Below the pieces are notes generated by a model. It worked only from the letters and a program-made list of their open reading frames with translations, was not told the DNA's origin and searched no databases. This document shows positions 25,416-35,436 of a stretch of 64,000 bases of DNA, in pieces. Location: the NCBI GenBank assembly GCA_002840535.1, contig PHBH01000016.1:1-64000 (forward strand). The letters are read 5' to 3'. Numbering within the stretch: the first letter of the stretch is position 1; the number at the start of each line of letters is the position of its first letter. Origin of the DNA: Deltaproteobacteria bacterium HGW-Deltaproteobacteria-15. GTDB taxonomy: Bacteria; Desulfobacterota; DSM-4660; Desulfatiglandales; HGW-15. The translations under genes were made by a program, and so were the position numbers.

Positions 25416-26807
25416 TCACTCCCTCTTCCGTTTCCCGACAATATTCCGGGGAGAGAACATCTCCTCGGCTTCTTCCCTGGTAAGTATACCCTTGACTATG
25501 GCAAGCTCGGGCACCGGAATTCCCTTTTCATAAGACTCTTTGGCTATCTTTGCCGCATTCAGGTAGCCGATCCGCGGGTTGAGCAGAGTGGCAAGAGAGG
25601 GATTCCTCTCAAGGTAGGAGCGACACTTTTCCTCATTTGCACGGATGTCCTCCACACACCTTTTACGAAATACCGGCAAAAAGTGGTTGAAGAGCTCCAT
25701 GGATGTAACAATGTTGTGGATCATGACCGGGGTCATCACATTCAACTCCAGCTGCCCAGCCTGGGCAGCCAAAGAGACCGCCGTGTCATTGCCGATGACC
25801 TGAAAACAAACCATATCGAGGCATTCCGCCATAACCGGGTTGACCTTTCCAGGCATTATGGAGGAGCCGGGCTGGACCGCCGGCAGCACGATTTCACTGA
25901 AGCCCGATGTAGGCCCGGATCCGAGAAGCCTCAGGTCATTGGCAATTCGAATGAGCTCCTGAGCGCATTCACGCAAAGAACCGGAAAAGGCCGCCAGATG
26001 TGAGCGACTCTGAAGCATCTCGAAACTGTCTTGAGCACATCTGAAAGCCATCTTTAGGTTGGCGCTCAAAAACCCGACAACGGTCTCCATGTATCCGGGA
26101 GGTGCATTGACGCCGGTACCGGTGGCCGTCCCTCCAATGGGAAGTTCGAGAAGATCGTCACGCCGTTGCGCTATCCTGACGGCAGATCTTCTGAGCGCAG
26201 CGGCGTAGGCCCTGAATTCGTCCCCAAGGGTCAGCGGCGTGGCATCCATCAGGTGGGTCCTGCCCGTTTTGGGGATATTCCGGAACTCCTCACCCTTGCT
26301 CGAAAAGCACTCCGAGAGATCGTGAAGGGATTTCAGGAGGGGCTCAGAAAGGATTAGAACCGCAAGGTGGGCGGCGGTAGGGAAGGTGTCGTTAGTGGAC
26401 TGGGACATGTTCACATGGTCATTGGGATTGAGAGACTCATAGTCGCCCTTTGCTTTCCCCATGAGTTCCAGGGCGCGATTGGCGAGCACCTCGTTCACAT
26501 TCATGTTGAAGGAGGTTCCTGCGCCCGCCTGAAAAACATCTACCGGAAACTGGTCGCTCAGACCGCCGGAGAGGAGTTCCTCGGCCGCCTTGAGAATCGC
26601 TTCCCCCTTGTCCCTGTCGAGCTTCCCCAGTTGCATGTTCGCCTGGGCAGCAGCCTTCTTGATCTCCACATAGGATCGGATGAATGCAGGATGTTCCCGG
26701 ATTCCGGATACGGGGAAATTCACCAGTGCCCTGGCTGTTTGAACCCCGTAATAGACACTGTCAGGGAGCTCCATTTCTCCCAATGAATCGCGCTCGACCC
26801 TCGGCAT
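25416..26807 (-). CDS. aspA: Aspartate ammonia-lyase / class II fumarase family
   Basis: 463 aa. Family signature GSSIMPGKVNPV with the catalytic Ser loop, TGRTHLMDATPLTLG and NMSQSTNDTFPTA; the N-terminus PRVERDSLGEMELP favours aspartase over fumarase, and the length suits both. It would interconvert aspartate with fumarate plus ammonium. The start at 26807 has AGGAG seven nt upstream; a longer form from 26837 lacks a ribosome site. It stands alone. Confidence 0.88.
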   Translation of the reverse strand: MPRVERDSLGEMELPDSVYYGVQTARALVNFPVSGIREHPAFIRSYVEIKKAAAQANMQLGKLDRDKGEAILKAAEELLSGGLSDQFPVDVFQAGAGTSFNMNVNEVLANRALELMGKAKGDYESLNPNDHVNMSQSTNDTFPTAAHLAVLILSEPLLKSLHDLSECFSSKGEEFRNIPKTGRTHLMDATPLTLGDEFRAYAAALRRSAVRIAQRRDDLLELPIGGTATGTGVNAPPGYMETVVGFLSANLKMAFRCAQDSFEMLQSRSHLAAFSGSLRECAQELIRIANDLRLLGSGPTSGFSEIVLPAVQPGSSIMPGKVNPVMAECLDMVCFQVIGNDTAVSLAAQAGQLELNVMTPVMIHNIVTSMELFNHFLPVFRKRCVEDIRANEEKCRSYLERNPSLATLLNPRIGYLNAAKIAKESYEKGIPVPELAIVKGILTREEAEEMFSPRNIVGKRKRE

Positions 26808-26920
26808 CCTTTCACTCCTACTTGTGTTCGCGGCCATGATCGTTAACGGCAATGTTTCAGTAGGTACTATAGGAAGGGTAGAAATCAGTGTCAACTGCCA
26901 CCCATGGAGGGCGGCAAAAA

Positions 26921-26960
26921 GGAAAAAGCGTCTGTTCCCTGAGGAACAAACGCTTTTTCC
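26921..26960 (-). terminator. Rho-independent terminator of the small Cys protein gene
   Basis: GGAAAAAGCGTCTGTTCC and GGAACAAACGCTTTTTCC pair over 18 bp with one mismatch around CTGA; read on the minus strand the T-rich tail is CTTTTTCCTTTTTG. It lies 23 bp after the stop of the gene at 26983. Confidence 0.85.
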
Positions 26961-26982
26961 TGCATCCGCTTGATGAAAAGAT

Positions 26983-27210
26983 TCAGAACTGGTCGTCCAT
27001 TCCCGAAGGCAAGTCATGGACCTGCATGGAATCCCCGCTCAGATATTCAGTGATATCGGCCCTGGATTCCTGACTTGTCCTGTACTCGCACTGCGAGCAA
27101 TCCATGGAAGCCCACAGCTTCTTGGCAGCCTCATCAAGACACTGGTGATAATGAGGGCAGAATGGGTTCCTTTCCCCCTTTTTATTCATCGGGCATTTTT
27201 CCAGACCCAT
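26983..27210 (-). CDS. Small Cys-rich (zinc-finger-like) protein
   Basis: 75 aa; ATG 27210 behind GGAGGTTGGTGC. Cys and His residues fall in two groups, CPMN...CPHYHQC and DCSQCEY, suitable for one metal site. An acidic C-terminal tail follows. Monocistronic, with its own terminator, which supports a real gene. Function unknown. Confidence 0.75.
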   Translation of the reverse strand: MGLEKCPMNKKGERNPFCPHYHQCLDEAAKKLWASMDCSQCEYRTSQESRADITEYLSGDSMQVHDLPSGMDDQF

Positions 27211-27464
27211 GCACCAACCTCCAACAGCTTAAAAACAAGTGCCGGGAAAGATCTTCATGACCGGCCTGATAACTTCCCAGGTCTTTGATCATGAGGAGCA
27301 TCCCCGGGCCTTCTACTCATTCAGACATAACAGTATAAGCCGTTTCAATCATGAGTCAATCGGAGTTTTTGGTTTTTTTTCTTCTAATTCGCGCCTCAAG
27401 CCCCCGGTCCCCTTCCAAAACGCTTTGGAAACGGATACGCTGATGAGAGGAAAAGAGCGGTCCA

Positions 27465-29096
27465 ATGAAAGTTCTTCTTATTCAACCCCCTATCCAGGAT
27501 TTTTACGACACGGACATACGGCTCCAGCCGCTCGGTCTCTGCATGCTCAAAGGCGTCGTTCGGGAGTGGCTGCCTGAGATTACGGTTTTTGTTAGGGATT
27601 ATCATCAGGGGCACGGCAGAAGGGACATCCCCCTCCCGCCCGAGCTCTCATACCTGAGGGAATATTACGCGTACTCCGATAGCGGGCCTTTTTCCATGTT
27701 TCACAAGTATGTTCATTTCGGCGCTCCCTTTGACGGGATTGCCGATGAAGTTCGGAGGGAGAGCCCGGATCTTGTCGGGATCTCTTCCCTGTTTTCTCCT
27801 TATCACCGGGAAGCCGCAGCCTGTGCGCGCGAGATCAGGAAACGGATGGATTGCCCTATCATCATGGGAGGACCCCATGTATCCGCAATGCCTTTTGCAG
27901 TGCTTGCGGATCCCAATGTGGACTTCGTTGTCTGCGGTGAGGGAGAAAGGGTTTTTGTGGAATTCCTGACAGCGCTTCTTTCCGGGAGCCCCTACGATCG
28001 GGTTGCCGGACTCGGCTACAAGCGAAACGGGGAACCGGTCCTGAATCCTCCTGCAGGGAACTACAGATTTGACGAGCTCCCTCTTCCTGATTTTTCAGAT
28101 TTACCGCCGGAACGATACAGGTTCGGGAACAAACCTCTTTGCTTCATCACCACAACCAGGGGATGTCCTCACCGGTGCGAATTCTGCTCGGTTCACCTGA
28201 CCTTCCAGGAGGGGTTCAGGCAGCGCAAACCGGAGCAGGTGATGCATGAAATGGAGGAGCGGTACTCTGCCGGGTACAGGGCATTCGATTTCGAGGACGA
28301 TAATCTGAGTTTTCACAAGGGAAAGTTTACAGAGCTGCTGAGGCTTGTCACCCGGAGATGGCCGACGGGAGAAATCCTCTGCACTGCTATGAACGGCATT
28401 TCCTATCTCAGTCTGGATAAGGAGATCCTCTCACTCATGAGGCAGGCGGGATTCAGAGATCTCAATCTTTCTCTGGTCAGCGCCGAGGAGCAGTCCCTTA
28501 CTGCGGCGAAGAGGCCTCACACCGTCCGCAAATTCCTGGAAACGGTTGAGCTGGCCCACTCGCTGGGTTTTCGGATTGTAGCCTATCAGATCATCGGGCT
28601 CCCCTTTGAAACCCGGGACATGATGGTTAAGACCATGGCAGTGTTGACGCGGCTCCCCCTGCTCCTGGGAGTATCCATTTTTTATCTGACGCCGGGCTCT
28701 CCTATGGCTCGAGGCTTCCCCCTGCAGAACGATGCGGATGTGTTAAAAGCCCGCTCAACCGCCATGGCTGTCGAAACCGCCCGGTTCTGCCGGGACGATC
28801 TCTACACGCTCTTCATCACAGGAAGGATCATCAACTTCCTGAAAGGGCTGAAGCTGGGAAACAGCCAAGTCTCCCTGAAGCATGCGATCGAATTCGCCTC
28901 CACTCAGGGAAAAAGAGCGATGATCGGATCGGACTTGCTCGGACGGCTCTTAGAAGAAAAGAGACTCCACGCAGCAACATCAAAGGGACACGTCCTCCTT
29001 CCCCGCTTCAGACCCGCTCTGTTTTTTGAAGTGTTTGAAGATGCGGGATTTATCCGTACACGGGAAGGGGGAACCATTGCAGTGGAGCGATGCTGA
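27465..29096 (+). CDS. B12-binding-domain radical SAM protein (class B type)
   Basis: 543 aa. An N-terminal cobalamin-binding-like Rossmann domain (about 1-185; MKVLLIQPP, IIMGGPHVSAMP, FVVCGEGE) is joined to a radical SAM core with CPHRCEFC (Cys234, 238, 241) and DFEDDNL. Such BchE/HpnJ-type enzymes methylate or rearrange lipids, tetrapyrroles or peptides; the substrate cannot be told and no biosynthetic partner is adjacent. The strict DXHXXG B12 motif was not seen, so cobalamin may not be bound base-off. Confidence 0.88.
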   Translation: MKVLLIQPPIQDFYDTDIRLQPLGLCMLKGVVREWLPEITVFVRDYHQGHGRRDIPLPPELSYLREYYAYSDSGPFSMFHKYVHFGAPFDGIADEVRRESPDLVGISSLFSPYHREAAACAREIRKRMDCPIIMGGPHVSAMPFAVLADPNVDFVVCGEGERVFVEFLTALLSGSPYDRVAGLGYKRNGEPVLNPPAGNYRFDELPLPDFSDLPPERYRFGNKPLCFITTTRGCPHRCEFCSVHLTFQEGFRQRKPEQVMHEMEERYSAGYRAFDFEDDNLSFHKGKFTELLRLVTRRWPTGEILCTAMNGISYLSLDKEILSLMRQAGFRDLNLSLVSAEEQSLTAAKRPHTVRKFLETVELAHSLGFRIVAYQIIGLPFETRDMMVKTMAVLTRLPLLLGVSIFYLTPGSPMARGFPLQNDADVLKARSTAMAVETARFCRDDLYTLFITGRIINFLKGLKLGNSQVSLKHAIEFASTQGKRAMIGSDLLGRLLEEKRLHAATSKGHVLLPRFRPALFFEVFEDAGFIRTREGGTIAVERC

Positions 29097-29210
29097 CACG
29101 AGGGAGGAAGTGATCCTCTTCCATGCCCGGCATAATCGACTTTGGCATTATTCTTGCTGCCTTTTATACAGATATACAGAGGAGCACCAAGATTAGGCCG
29201 GAGGAGATCC

Positions 29211-31088
29211 ATGAAGTCCATGACGCTCAAGAGTAAACTGGTGGCCGGGTCCCTGGGAATGGTTGTTCTTGTGATGACCGCCTCCGCGGTGGTCGTATCC
29301 CTGGTCATCCAGAAGCAGAACAGAACAGCCTCTTACCAGGCTCTTGATAAATCGCTGTCGGTTTTGAGGGAAGAATTGTCCTTGATGCAGGAGAAGCTTC
29401 TTTCCGACACCCGTCAGATGGCGACCATAAACGAAATGGGCTCCCAGCTCAAGTTCATCCGGGACTTCCAGAGCAATCAATCCATGATCACCGAGCCCCT
29501 CAGAAAAATGACCTATTCCGTCGGCCAGGTGGGAATGACGGGGAAGATGTGGAAAAATGCCGTCTACGGGGCGGACGGAGTGCTGAAGACGTTTACCCTT
29601 CAGAAGGAGGACGGCCGGTTTTTGATGGGCTTTGTCTCCGACGAATCCAAAGGGATCATTCAAGGCGCCTCCCTGAAGGAGGGCGGGCAACTGAGTCCAT
29701 CGGATCTGAAAAGCATTGAGGATTTCAAGGATTCGAAGGTGAAGGTCAAGTTCACGGGGTCAATTCCGGAAAAGGAAGTCGTTCTTTTCGAGGTGATCGA
29801 CAAGACCATGTGCATGGTCTCTTACGCTCCTATCGTGGCCGAGGATTTCAACCAAAAAACGGACGCTGTCGAGAGCAGGCAGTTCGGGTTTTCAATGGGG
29901 GTTATCCGGCTCGATCAGACCTTTGTTCAAAGGGCTGCCAGGTTGACGGGAATGGATATCAATATCTTTGCCGGAGGTGTTCTCAGCCTCGGCGACCTGA
30001 AAGAGTACGAGACGCTCGACGTGAAAGCAGTCAAGGAAACCGCAGGGGAATGGGAACTGGCGAAGGGAGAGATACTCCTGGACGAAGTGGAGCTCGGAGC
30101 GGGAAAGTACTTTCAGGGCATCCTCCCTTTCTACACGGAAGGGCGGTTCACCGGAGCCCTGGCCGCCCTTCAATCCACGCATATCTCCCGGGCCAACACC
30201 CTGCAGATGATCCAGTTGCTGGGATTGGTCTACATTGCCTGTATCCTGGTGATTGTGCCCTGCGCTTATCTGTTCTTCAATTTCCTGACAAAACCGATCC
30301 ATCGAATCATACAGGCACTTACCTCCGCGTCGAACAACGTTTCGACCGCCTCCGCCCAAGTCTCCACGTCAAGCCGGCAGCTTGCCGAAGGGGCATCTCA
30401 ACAGGCGGCTTCCCTGGAGGAGACCGCTTCGTCCCTTGAGGAGATGTCAACGAATATACAGAAGAACGCAGCTTCTGCGAGCAAAGCGGACCAGCTTACC
30501 AAGGAAGCCGGCAGCACCATGGTGAAGGCGAGCGACTCCATGGATCTTCTCACGGCCTCCATGGCTGATATTTCCAAGGCGAGCGAAGAAACATCCAAGA
30601 TCGTCAAGACCATTGACGAAATCGCATTCCAGACCAATCTCCTGGCCCTGAATGCGGCAGTGGAGGCTGCACGGGCCGGTGATGCGGGTGCCGGATTTGC
30701 CGTTGTCGCCGACGAAGTGAGAAACCTTGCGATGCGTGCGGCCGATGCAGCCGGAAATACCTCCGACCTGATCGAGACCACGGTCAGGAAGATCAAGGAC
30801 GGGACGAACATCGTGTCGGAAACCGCGGCGGTTTTTTCGGAGGTTTCGGGAAGCTCAAAGAAGGTCAGCGAGCTCAACGGCGAGATTGCCAGAACCTCGA
30901 GTGAACAGGCAGTAGGGATCGAGCAGATTAACAAGGCTGTAGCAGAAATGGACAGGGTTGTTCAGCAGGCTGCGGCCGGTTCGGAAGAGTCTGCGTCGGC
31001 CTCCCAGGAGTTGAATGCGGAATCGGTTCGGATGAAAGGCATTGTCGATGACCTTGTGATGCTCGTAGGCGGGAACACCATGATGTAA
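29211..31088 (+). CDS. Methyl-accepting chemotaxis protein with Cache-like sensor
   Basis: 625 aa; ATG 29211 follows GGAGGAGATCC. A transmembrane helix at about 11-33, a periplasmic sensor of about 310 residues of the single-Cache/Cache3-Cache2 type ([17 protein letters not shown]), a second helix at about 348-372, then a cytoplasmic helical bundle with the conserved hairpin tip [20 protein letters not shown] and VADEVRNLA. No C-terminal CheR-tether pentapeptide. Ligand unknown. A short terminator follows. Confidence 0.93.
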   Translation: MKSMTLKSKLVAGSLGMVVLVMTASAVVVSLVIQKQNRTASYQALDKSLSVLREELSLMQEKLLSDTRQMATINEMGSQLKFIRDFQSNQSMITEPLRKMTYSVGQVGMTGKMWKNAVYGADGVLKTFTLQKEDGRFLMGFVSDESKGIIQGASLKEGGQLSPSDLKSIEDFKDSKVKVKFTGSIPEKEVVLFEVIDKTMCMVSYAPIVAEDFNQKTDAVESRQFGFSMGVIRLDQTFVQRAARLTGMDINIFAGGVLSLGDLKEYETLDVKAVKETAGEWELAKGEILLDEVELGAGKYFQGILPFYTEGRFTGALAALQSTHISRANTLQMIQLLGLVYIACILVIVPCAYLFFNFLTKPIHRIIQALTSASNNVSTASAQVSTSSRQLAEGASQQAASLEETASSLEEMSTNIQKNAASASKADQLTKEAGSTMVKASDSMDLLTASMADISKASEETSKIVKTIDEIAFQTNLLALNAAVEAARAGDAGAGFAVVADEVRNLAMRAADAAGNTSDLIETTVRKIKDGTNIVSETAAVFSEVSGSSKKVSELNGEIARTSSEQAVGIEQINKAVAEMDRVVQQAAAGSEESASASQELNAESVRMKGIVDDLVMLVGGNTMM

Positions 31089-31166
31089 TGCATGGTGAAT
31101 GGAGGGCCGGCTCACTCCTTCTCTTGACTCCCTGCCATCGCATGACTACCGTCCTTATGTCCCATT

Positions 31167-31187
31167 GGGGCCATTAAGCCCCCTTTT
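31167..31187 (+). terminator. Short terminator after the chemoreceptor gene
   Basis: GGGGC-CATTAA-GCCCC followed by CTTTT, about 80 nt after the stop codon. The stem is short but GC-only. Confidence 0.55.
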
Positions 31188-31311
31188 CATCTAGTCCTCA
31201 GGGTTAGATTCCAGGCGCGGTTGCGCCCCCAGAACTAGGAACGCCTTTTACTTGTGGAAATGAATCTCATTCGCGAGATCCTTTGACTGCTCGACGGCAC
31301 AGGAGGCAGCG

Positions 31312-32271
31312 ATGCGAACCAGGGACTTCCTTTCGGCCATTCTTGTTATCCCCCTTCTCATCGGATGTTATTCTGCGCCGCCAAGAAAGGCGGAGCCCCA
31401 AAGAGTCCAACACAAAGACACAGTCATTCGGGTGAAAAAGAAAGCCCCTGACCCTGCGCAGGCGGCTCTTGAAGAAATCCGGAAGCAGTACAAGGCGGAG
31501 TTTGTGGAAGCGGTTTTCCCCGAGCCTGGTAAGCATGCAGCGCTTGTTCGGGCGGACTTGAACGGCAAAGGATTTCCGAAGACACTGAAGGCCATCCGTA
31601 CGGTTGACCCGCAATACGGGACCGGTTCACGGGAACACGCACATCTGACCGTGCTCAAGGGGATGATCCATCTTCAGACGGGGCAGTTTCGCTCGGCTTC
31701 GGCCATGGAACCCGAAATAGTCAAAGCCGCATCCCTCCTTTCCAGCCCTCCCGATCTGAATCGCGGCGGTTTGATTGCCAGGAACTTTAAGCATCTGGTG
31801 GCGGGGTGGAGTGAAATCACCAAGTACAACGAGAACCTCAAGGCCAGGAACGCAGGGAAGCTTTTTCCCTTTCCGAGCACGAATTTTGGAAAGATTCAAT
31901 CGGCTGCGGATCAAATCAGCGAAGACCTCCGGCGCCATGCGAAGGAAAATCCTCAACTCGTCAAAGACCCCGAATCAGACCTGGGAGGCCTCCATGTTGC
32001 CTCCATTGCCGCAGCGTTTTATGCCAAATGCGCGGCGCAGAAAAGGGAGAAAAAAGAAAAGGCCGTTTTGTACAAGAAAGGCAGCGACCTCATGGGCCTC
32101 TTCCTGACGGAAAACGAGAAGAATCTGGCTGTCCGCGGGCAGCAAAGGAATCCGTCCATTTCTTCCTGTCACCTGCGGTATCTCAGTTGGTACGGTTGGC
32201 TGTCCAAGAGAGCCCATGAAGCAATGAGCCCAAACCAACGAAGAGGTATCGCGTCGCAACAAAAGATTTGA
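31312..32271 (+). CDS. Lipoprotein, unknown function
   Basis: 319 aa behind AGGAGGCAGCG. Signal peptide with lipobox LLIG-C (Cys at about 20), then a basic linker (RKAEPQRVQ, VKKKAPDPAQ) and a helical, repeat-like domain (AALVRADLNGKGFPKTLKAI; RTVDPQYGTGS; LTVLKGMIHLQTGQF) that may be TPR-like. Probably tethered to a membrane, facing the periplasm. Not recognised further. Confidence 0.75.
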   Translation: MRTRDFLSAILVIPLLIGCYSAPPRKAEPQRVQHKDTVIRVKKKAPDPAQAALEEIRKQYKAEFVEAVFPEPGKHAALVRADLNGKGFPKTLKAIRTVDPQYGTGSREHAHLTVLKGMIHLQTGQFRSASAMEPEIVKAASLLSSPPDLNRGGLIARNFKHLVAGWSEITKYNENLKARNAGKLFPFPSTNFGKIQSAADQISEDLRRHAKENPQLVKDPESDLGGLHVASIAAAFYAKCAAQKREKKEKAVLYKKGSDLMGLFLTENEKNLAVRGQQRNPSISSCHLRYLSWYGWLSKRAHEAMSPNQRRGIASQQKI

Positions 32272-32664
32272 TCGGGTCATTCGAGCTGAAACGGCTGTCC
32301 CGACCTCCGTTGACTTTCCCCTCAAACAGGCGTATACCTTCAGAAAATCCACGGAGCCAAGCTCCTTTTATCGCATAGAATCCGGCGACAGAAGCTCCTA
32401 AATACCCGAACCGGAACAGACGTTCCATTCGTGCAAATACAACAAGGAACGAAATCGCAAAACTGTTTCGTTCCCATCATCCGGTTTAAACCCTAACACT
32501 GCAGGTAATTGCGAAAACGTGGGACATCGCCGAGGACGTCTGCAGACCAGGCTAGAAATCGCATTCATATTGCAGGAATCTCAACATCGAGGAGACAGAG
32601 ATGATTCATTCTTTCATGGGAAGGAATCTCGTGGAAACCGGTTAACATGGATTAGGAGGTCATT
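32272..32664. other. Intergenic region, no gene recognised
   Basis: Nothing coding is convincing. The segment 32590-32660 ends in TTAGGAGGTCATT, the ribosome site of the next gene. No terminator or riboswitch recognised. Confidence 0.5.
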
Positions 32665-33237
32665 ATGGATTTCAGAAAGCATTTTGAGACGGCATGGTCA
32701 TTGACCGTGAAATTTGTCATCCCTCTGGTCCTGATGACCCTTGTTCTGTTCGTCGTCAGCGCCGTCACACTGGGCATCCTTTCCCCTGCTGCCATGGCGG
32801 GATATGTGCACTCCATTCTTCTGATGGTCCGAAGCGGAAGGGAGCCGAAGATTCAAGACATCTTTTCTCAGATGAGGCTGTTTTTCCCTCTCCTCCTTTT
32901 TGCGATCGCGCTTTTCATCGCGACAACCCTGGGGTACCTGCTTTTTGTGCTCCCGTCCATTGTTATTGTCGCGCTGATCTGTTTCGGCTGCCTCTATATG
33001 ATTCCCCTCATGACCGACCGGAAGCTGGGTCTTGTGAGCGCCTTCAAAGAAAGCTGGAGGCTTTCCCTGGAGGGGAGAATCATCGACCAGATCGTGGTGG
33101 TTGTGCTGTTCCTGGGCATCACGTTCGTCGGTAGCTCTCTTTTCATCGCTTCCCTTTTCACACAGCCTCTGGCTACGGCCATTGTTCTTTCTGTCTATGA
33201 AGATAAGATCTCGGTCTCGGGCGAGAAGTCGGGGTAG
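32665..33237 (+). CDS. Multi-pass membrane protein (DUF975/GDPD-membrane-like)
   Basis: 190 aa; ATG 32665 behind TTAGGAGGTCATT. Four to five hydrophobic helices separated by a conserved-looking cytoplasmic stretch MTDRKLGLVSAFKESWRL, the pattern of membrane proteins related to DUF975 and glycerophosphodiesterase membrane domains. Function unknown. Confidence 0.7.
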   Translation: MDFRKHFETAWSLTVKFVIPLVLMTLVLFVVSAVTLGILSPAAMAGYVHSILLMVRSGREPKIQDIFSQMRLFFPLLLFAIALFIATTLGYLLFVLPSIVIVALICFGCLYMIPLMTDRKLGLVSAFKESWRLSLEGRIIDQIVVVVLFLGITFVGSSLFIASLFTQPLATAIVLSVYEDKISVSGEKSG

Positions 33238-33352
33238 CAGGCCGAACCTAGTCTGCATTTTTCTCACAGAGTTCACAGAGGGCAGATCATCGATTGTTGC
33301 TCCACCACGATGAAACCGTTGCCTGTTCTTTGCTCCGAAGGAGCTGAAGTTT

Positions 33353-33381
33353 GCCCTGTTTTTTGATCCAAAAAACAGGGC
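33353..33381. terminator. Bidirectional hairpin
   Basis: GCCCTGTTTTTT and AAAAAACAGGGC, a perfect 12-bp stem around GATCC, with A/T runs on both sides of the loop. It lies between the membrane protein gene and the endonuclease V gene, beside TTCTCACAGAGTTCACAGAG-type short repeats. Confidence 0.6.
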
Positions 33382-33481
33382 AGTTGCGCTCTCTGCGGCT
33401 CTGCGTTCTCTAGCGAAGCGGGCGAGAGACAGTCTTTCTTTCGGTTCTCCAATCAAAGTAAACAGCTGCTAGGCGACTGCA

Positions 33482-34132
33482 GTGCTTCGGAAGCCAAACC
33501 TCATCTGTGTGGACGTGGACTACCGCGAGTCGATCGCAGTGGCCGCTGGAGTACTCTTTCACGCATGGGGCGATGAGGTTCCGGCGAAGGAGGCGACTGT
33601 TACCATCAGAGAGGTGCAGCCGTACCAACCTGGCCAATTCTTCAGGCGGGAGCTGCCTTGCCTGGTACGAGTGCTCGATGCACTGGGAACACGGCCTGAC
33701 ACGGTGATCATTGACGGGTATGTCTGGCTTGGGTCAACGGATCGGCCCGGTTTAGGCGCATTTCTCTTCGAAACATTGTCCCGGGAAGCTGCGGTGATCG
33801 GGGTTGCAAAGAGACGTTTCCGTGATTGGAGCTCCTCGCAGCAAACTGCGGGGAATCTCCCACCTCACGAGGACTTTCCATCTGTTTTGGCTCGCTCGCT
33901 AACCCCCGCAGCAACCTGCGGGGAATGCGCTCGCTGCTTCGGTTCAACTAATGCGGTGGAGGTATTCCGCGGCAGGAGCCGATCCCCTTTGTATGTAACG
34001 GCAGCGGGGATGGACTCCTCTGAGGCAGCCGGGCACATACGGTCCATGCACGGCAAATACCGCATCCCGACTCTCCTGAAACGGGTGGACCGTTTGTCCC
34101 GAAGTTCAACGGTCTATCACTGCCTTTTCTGA
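33482..34132 (+). CDS. nfi: Endonuclease V with in-frame REP-like insertion
   Basis: 216 aa from GTG 33482, the first possible start after an in-frame stop at 33470. Active-site acidic residues lie in VDVDY, RRELPCL and IIDGYVWL, with YQPGQFF, VIGVAKRRF and RSPLYVTAAGM also conserved. The enzyme nicks DNA 3' of deoxyinosine (or cleaves inosine-containing RNA). Between RRFRDW and TNAVEVFRG a stretch of about 40 residues is foreign to the family and is encoded by two copies of a REP-like palindrome (33834-33926 and surroundings). The frame is kept, so the protein may still fold with an extra loop. The last 16 bp overlap the convergent Fpg-type gene. Confidence 0.85.
   Translation: MLRKPNLICVDVDYRESIAVAAGVLFHAWGDEVPAKEATVTIREVQPYQPGQFFRRELPCLVRVLDALGTRPDTVIIDGYVWLGSTDRPGLGAFLFETLSREAAVIGVAKRRFRDWSSSQQTAGNLPPHEDFPSVLARSLTPAATCGECARCFGSTNAVEVFRGRSRSPLYVTAAGMDSSEAAGHIRSMHGKYRIPTLLKRVDRLSRSSTVYHCLF
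33834..33926. repeat. Two REP-like palindromes inside nfi
   Basis: CCTCGCAGCAAACTGCGGGG (33834-33853) and CCCCGCAGCAACCTGCGGGG (33904-33923), each followed by AAT; 21 of 23 positions agree. The second is a perfect 8-bp palindrome around CAAC. GCTCGCT runs lie next to both copies. Confidence 0.8.
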
Positions 34133-34914
34133 CAACGCGGACAAAGGTATGTGCCGCGTCCATTGACTCTGATCCTTTCGACCCTGCCTTTGCACCTGGG
34201 GCAGGTCGCGCCGGATCGACGGTTTGGCAGGAGGAAATCCTTGGGAAACTTTTCGGAGTCAGCATCCTTTGCAATGGCCGCTCGCAAGACCCTCTGCATA
34301 ACGTCATGCAAATCCCGAAGCGTCTTTGAATCGAGGTTTCTTACATCCGATTCCGGATGAATGGAGGCCTGATACAGGATCTCGTCCGCATAGATGTTCC
34401 CGATACCGGCTATGACCGACTGGTTCATGAGGGCGGTCTTGATCATGCCCTTGCGGCCTGAAAGGATCTGAACGAAGCGTTCGGCATGCAATTCCTTTCC
34501 AATCGCATGCGGCCCCAGTCCTTTTTCACACACGAAGCTCCACAGGTCTTCCACAATCCCAATCCTGCCCAAAAGCCTCTGGTCGGCCACCGCAAGGCGA
34601 CCGCCGCCCGCGATGGTGAAAACACACCGGGTATACGCCGGCTCATCCTCATCTCTTTCCAGGAAGTGGAGCGCGCCGGTCATCCCGAAGTGGAGGAGTA
34701 CATGCGGACTTCCCCCGGAGACTTGGACCAGGAGATTCTTGCCATGCTGAAGTGACCGCGCGAATCTGTTCCCTTTGAGAATGTGTGAAAATTTCCGAAC
34801 ACTCACTCCTTTGAGGATGCGGCTATCAGAGAAGGATATCTTCTCTATGGTCTTGTGCAGGGATGTGCCATCCAGAATCTTCTTATACATCGCTACATCG
34901 GGCAGCTCAGGCAT
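34117..34914 (-). CDS. Formamidopyrimidine-DNA glycosylase family (Fpg/Nei)
   Basis: 265 aa; AAGGAG lies nine nt before the ATG. N-terminal Pro2-Glu3 catalytic start (MPELPDV), conserved Lys in LLHFGMTGAL region, helix-two-turn-helix NQSVIAGIGNIYADEILY and C-terminal zinc finger CPRC...CPRC. It removes oxidised bases by N-glycosylase/AP-lyase chemistry. PELPDV instead of PELPEV marks a side branch, so MutM-type 8-oxoG specificity is not certain. Convergent with nfi, overlapping by 16 bp. Confidence 0.9.
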   Translation of the reverse strand: MPELPDVAMYKKILDGTSLHKTIEKISFSDSRILKGVSVRKFSHILKGNRFARSLQHGKNLLVQVSGGSPHVLLHFGMTGALHFLERDEDEPAYTRCVFTIAGGGRLAVADQRLLGRIGIVEDLWSFVCEKGLGPHAIGKELHAERFVQILSGRKGMIKTALMNQSVIAGIGNIYADEILYQASIHPESDVRNLDSKTLRDLHDVMQRVLRAAIAKDADSEKFPKDFLLPNRRSGATCPRCKGRVERIRVNGRGTYLCPRCQKRQ

Positions 34915-35436
34915 CGACTCTCGCTCCTTCTGGCGTTAATAATGGAAATAGGATTACCTGCTTCGGTTAATCCATCAACTTGCGGGTATGTGGGTATAAT
35001 GACAGGTCGAAGGACATTCTTCTTTATATAGGATCGGTGGTCACCTTCCTGTCGTTTAAAAACAAACCCGTCTTTCTGGAAGACGCATTCCAGGGTCTTC
35101 CATCTGACAGGCGCTATGCGGTTTGACACGCCCTTTCGCAATCTTGTTCAACCAGGAATGGAATAGGAACGTCAATATAGTCTAAACAGACTTGTCGCTC
35201 TGAGCGTAGCATAAGCGCAGAAGCGACAGAGCAAAAACCCGCCAAAGGCGATCCTACCAAATCCCCTGCAAAGTAAAACCCAAGCCGCCGTCGCACTCGG
35301 ACGCCTGAAGGGTGGCAAGGCCAGGCGATGTCCGCTATTGTTTGGAGCCGTAGCGGTTATAGGAAAGGCATTCGGAAAGTTCTTTTCTTGGCTTCGCCTC
35401 AGGGATCGTCTCCGGGATCCCGATCCGTGGAAAACA
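34915..35436. other. Intergenic region, no gene recognised
   Basis: About 520 bp with no convincing gene on either strand. Short frames show no family features or ribosome sites. Codon texture drifts towards lower GC, leading into the AT-richer island. Confidence 0.5.
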
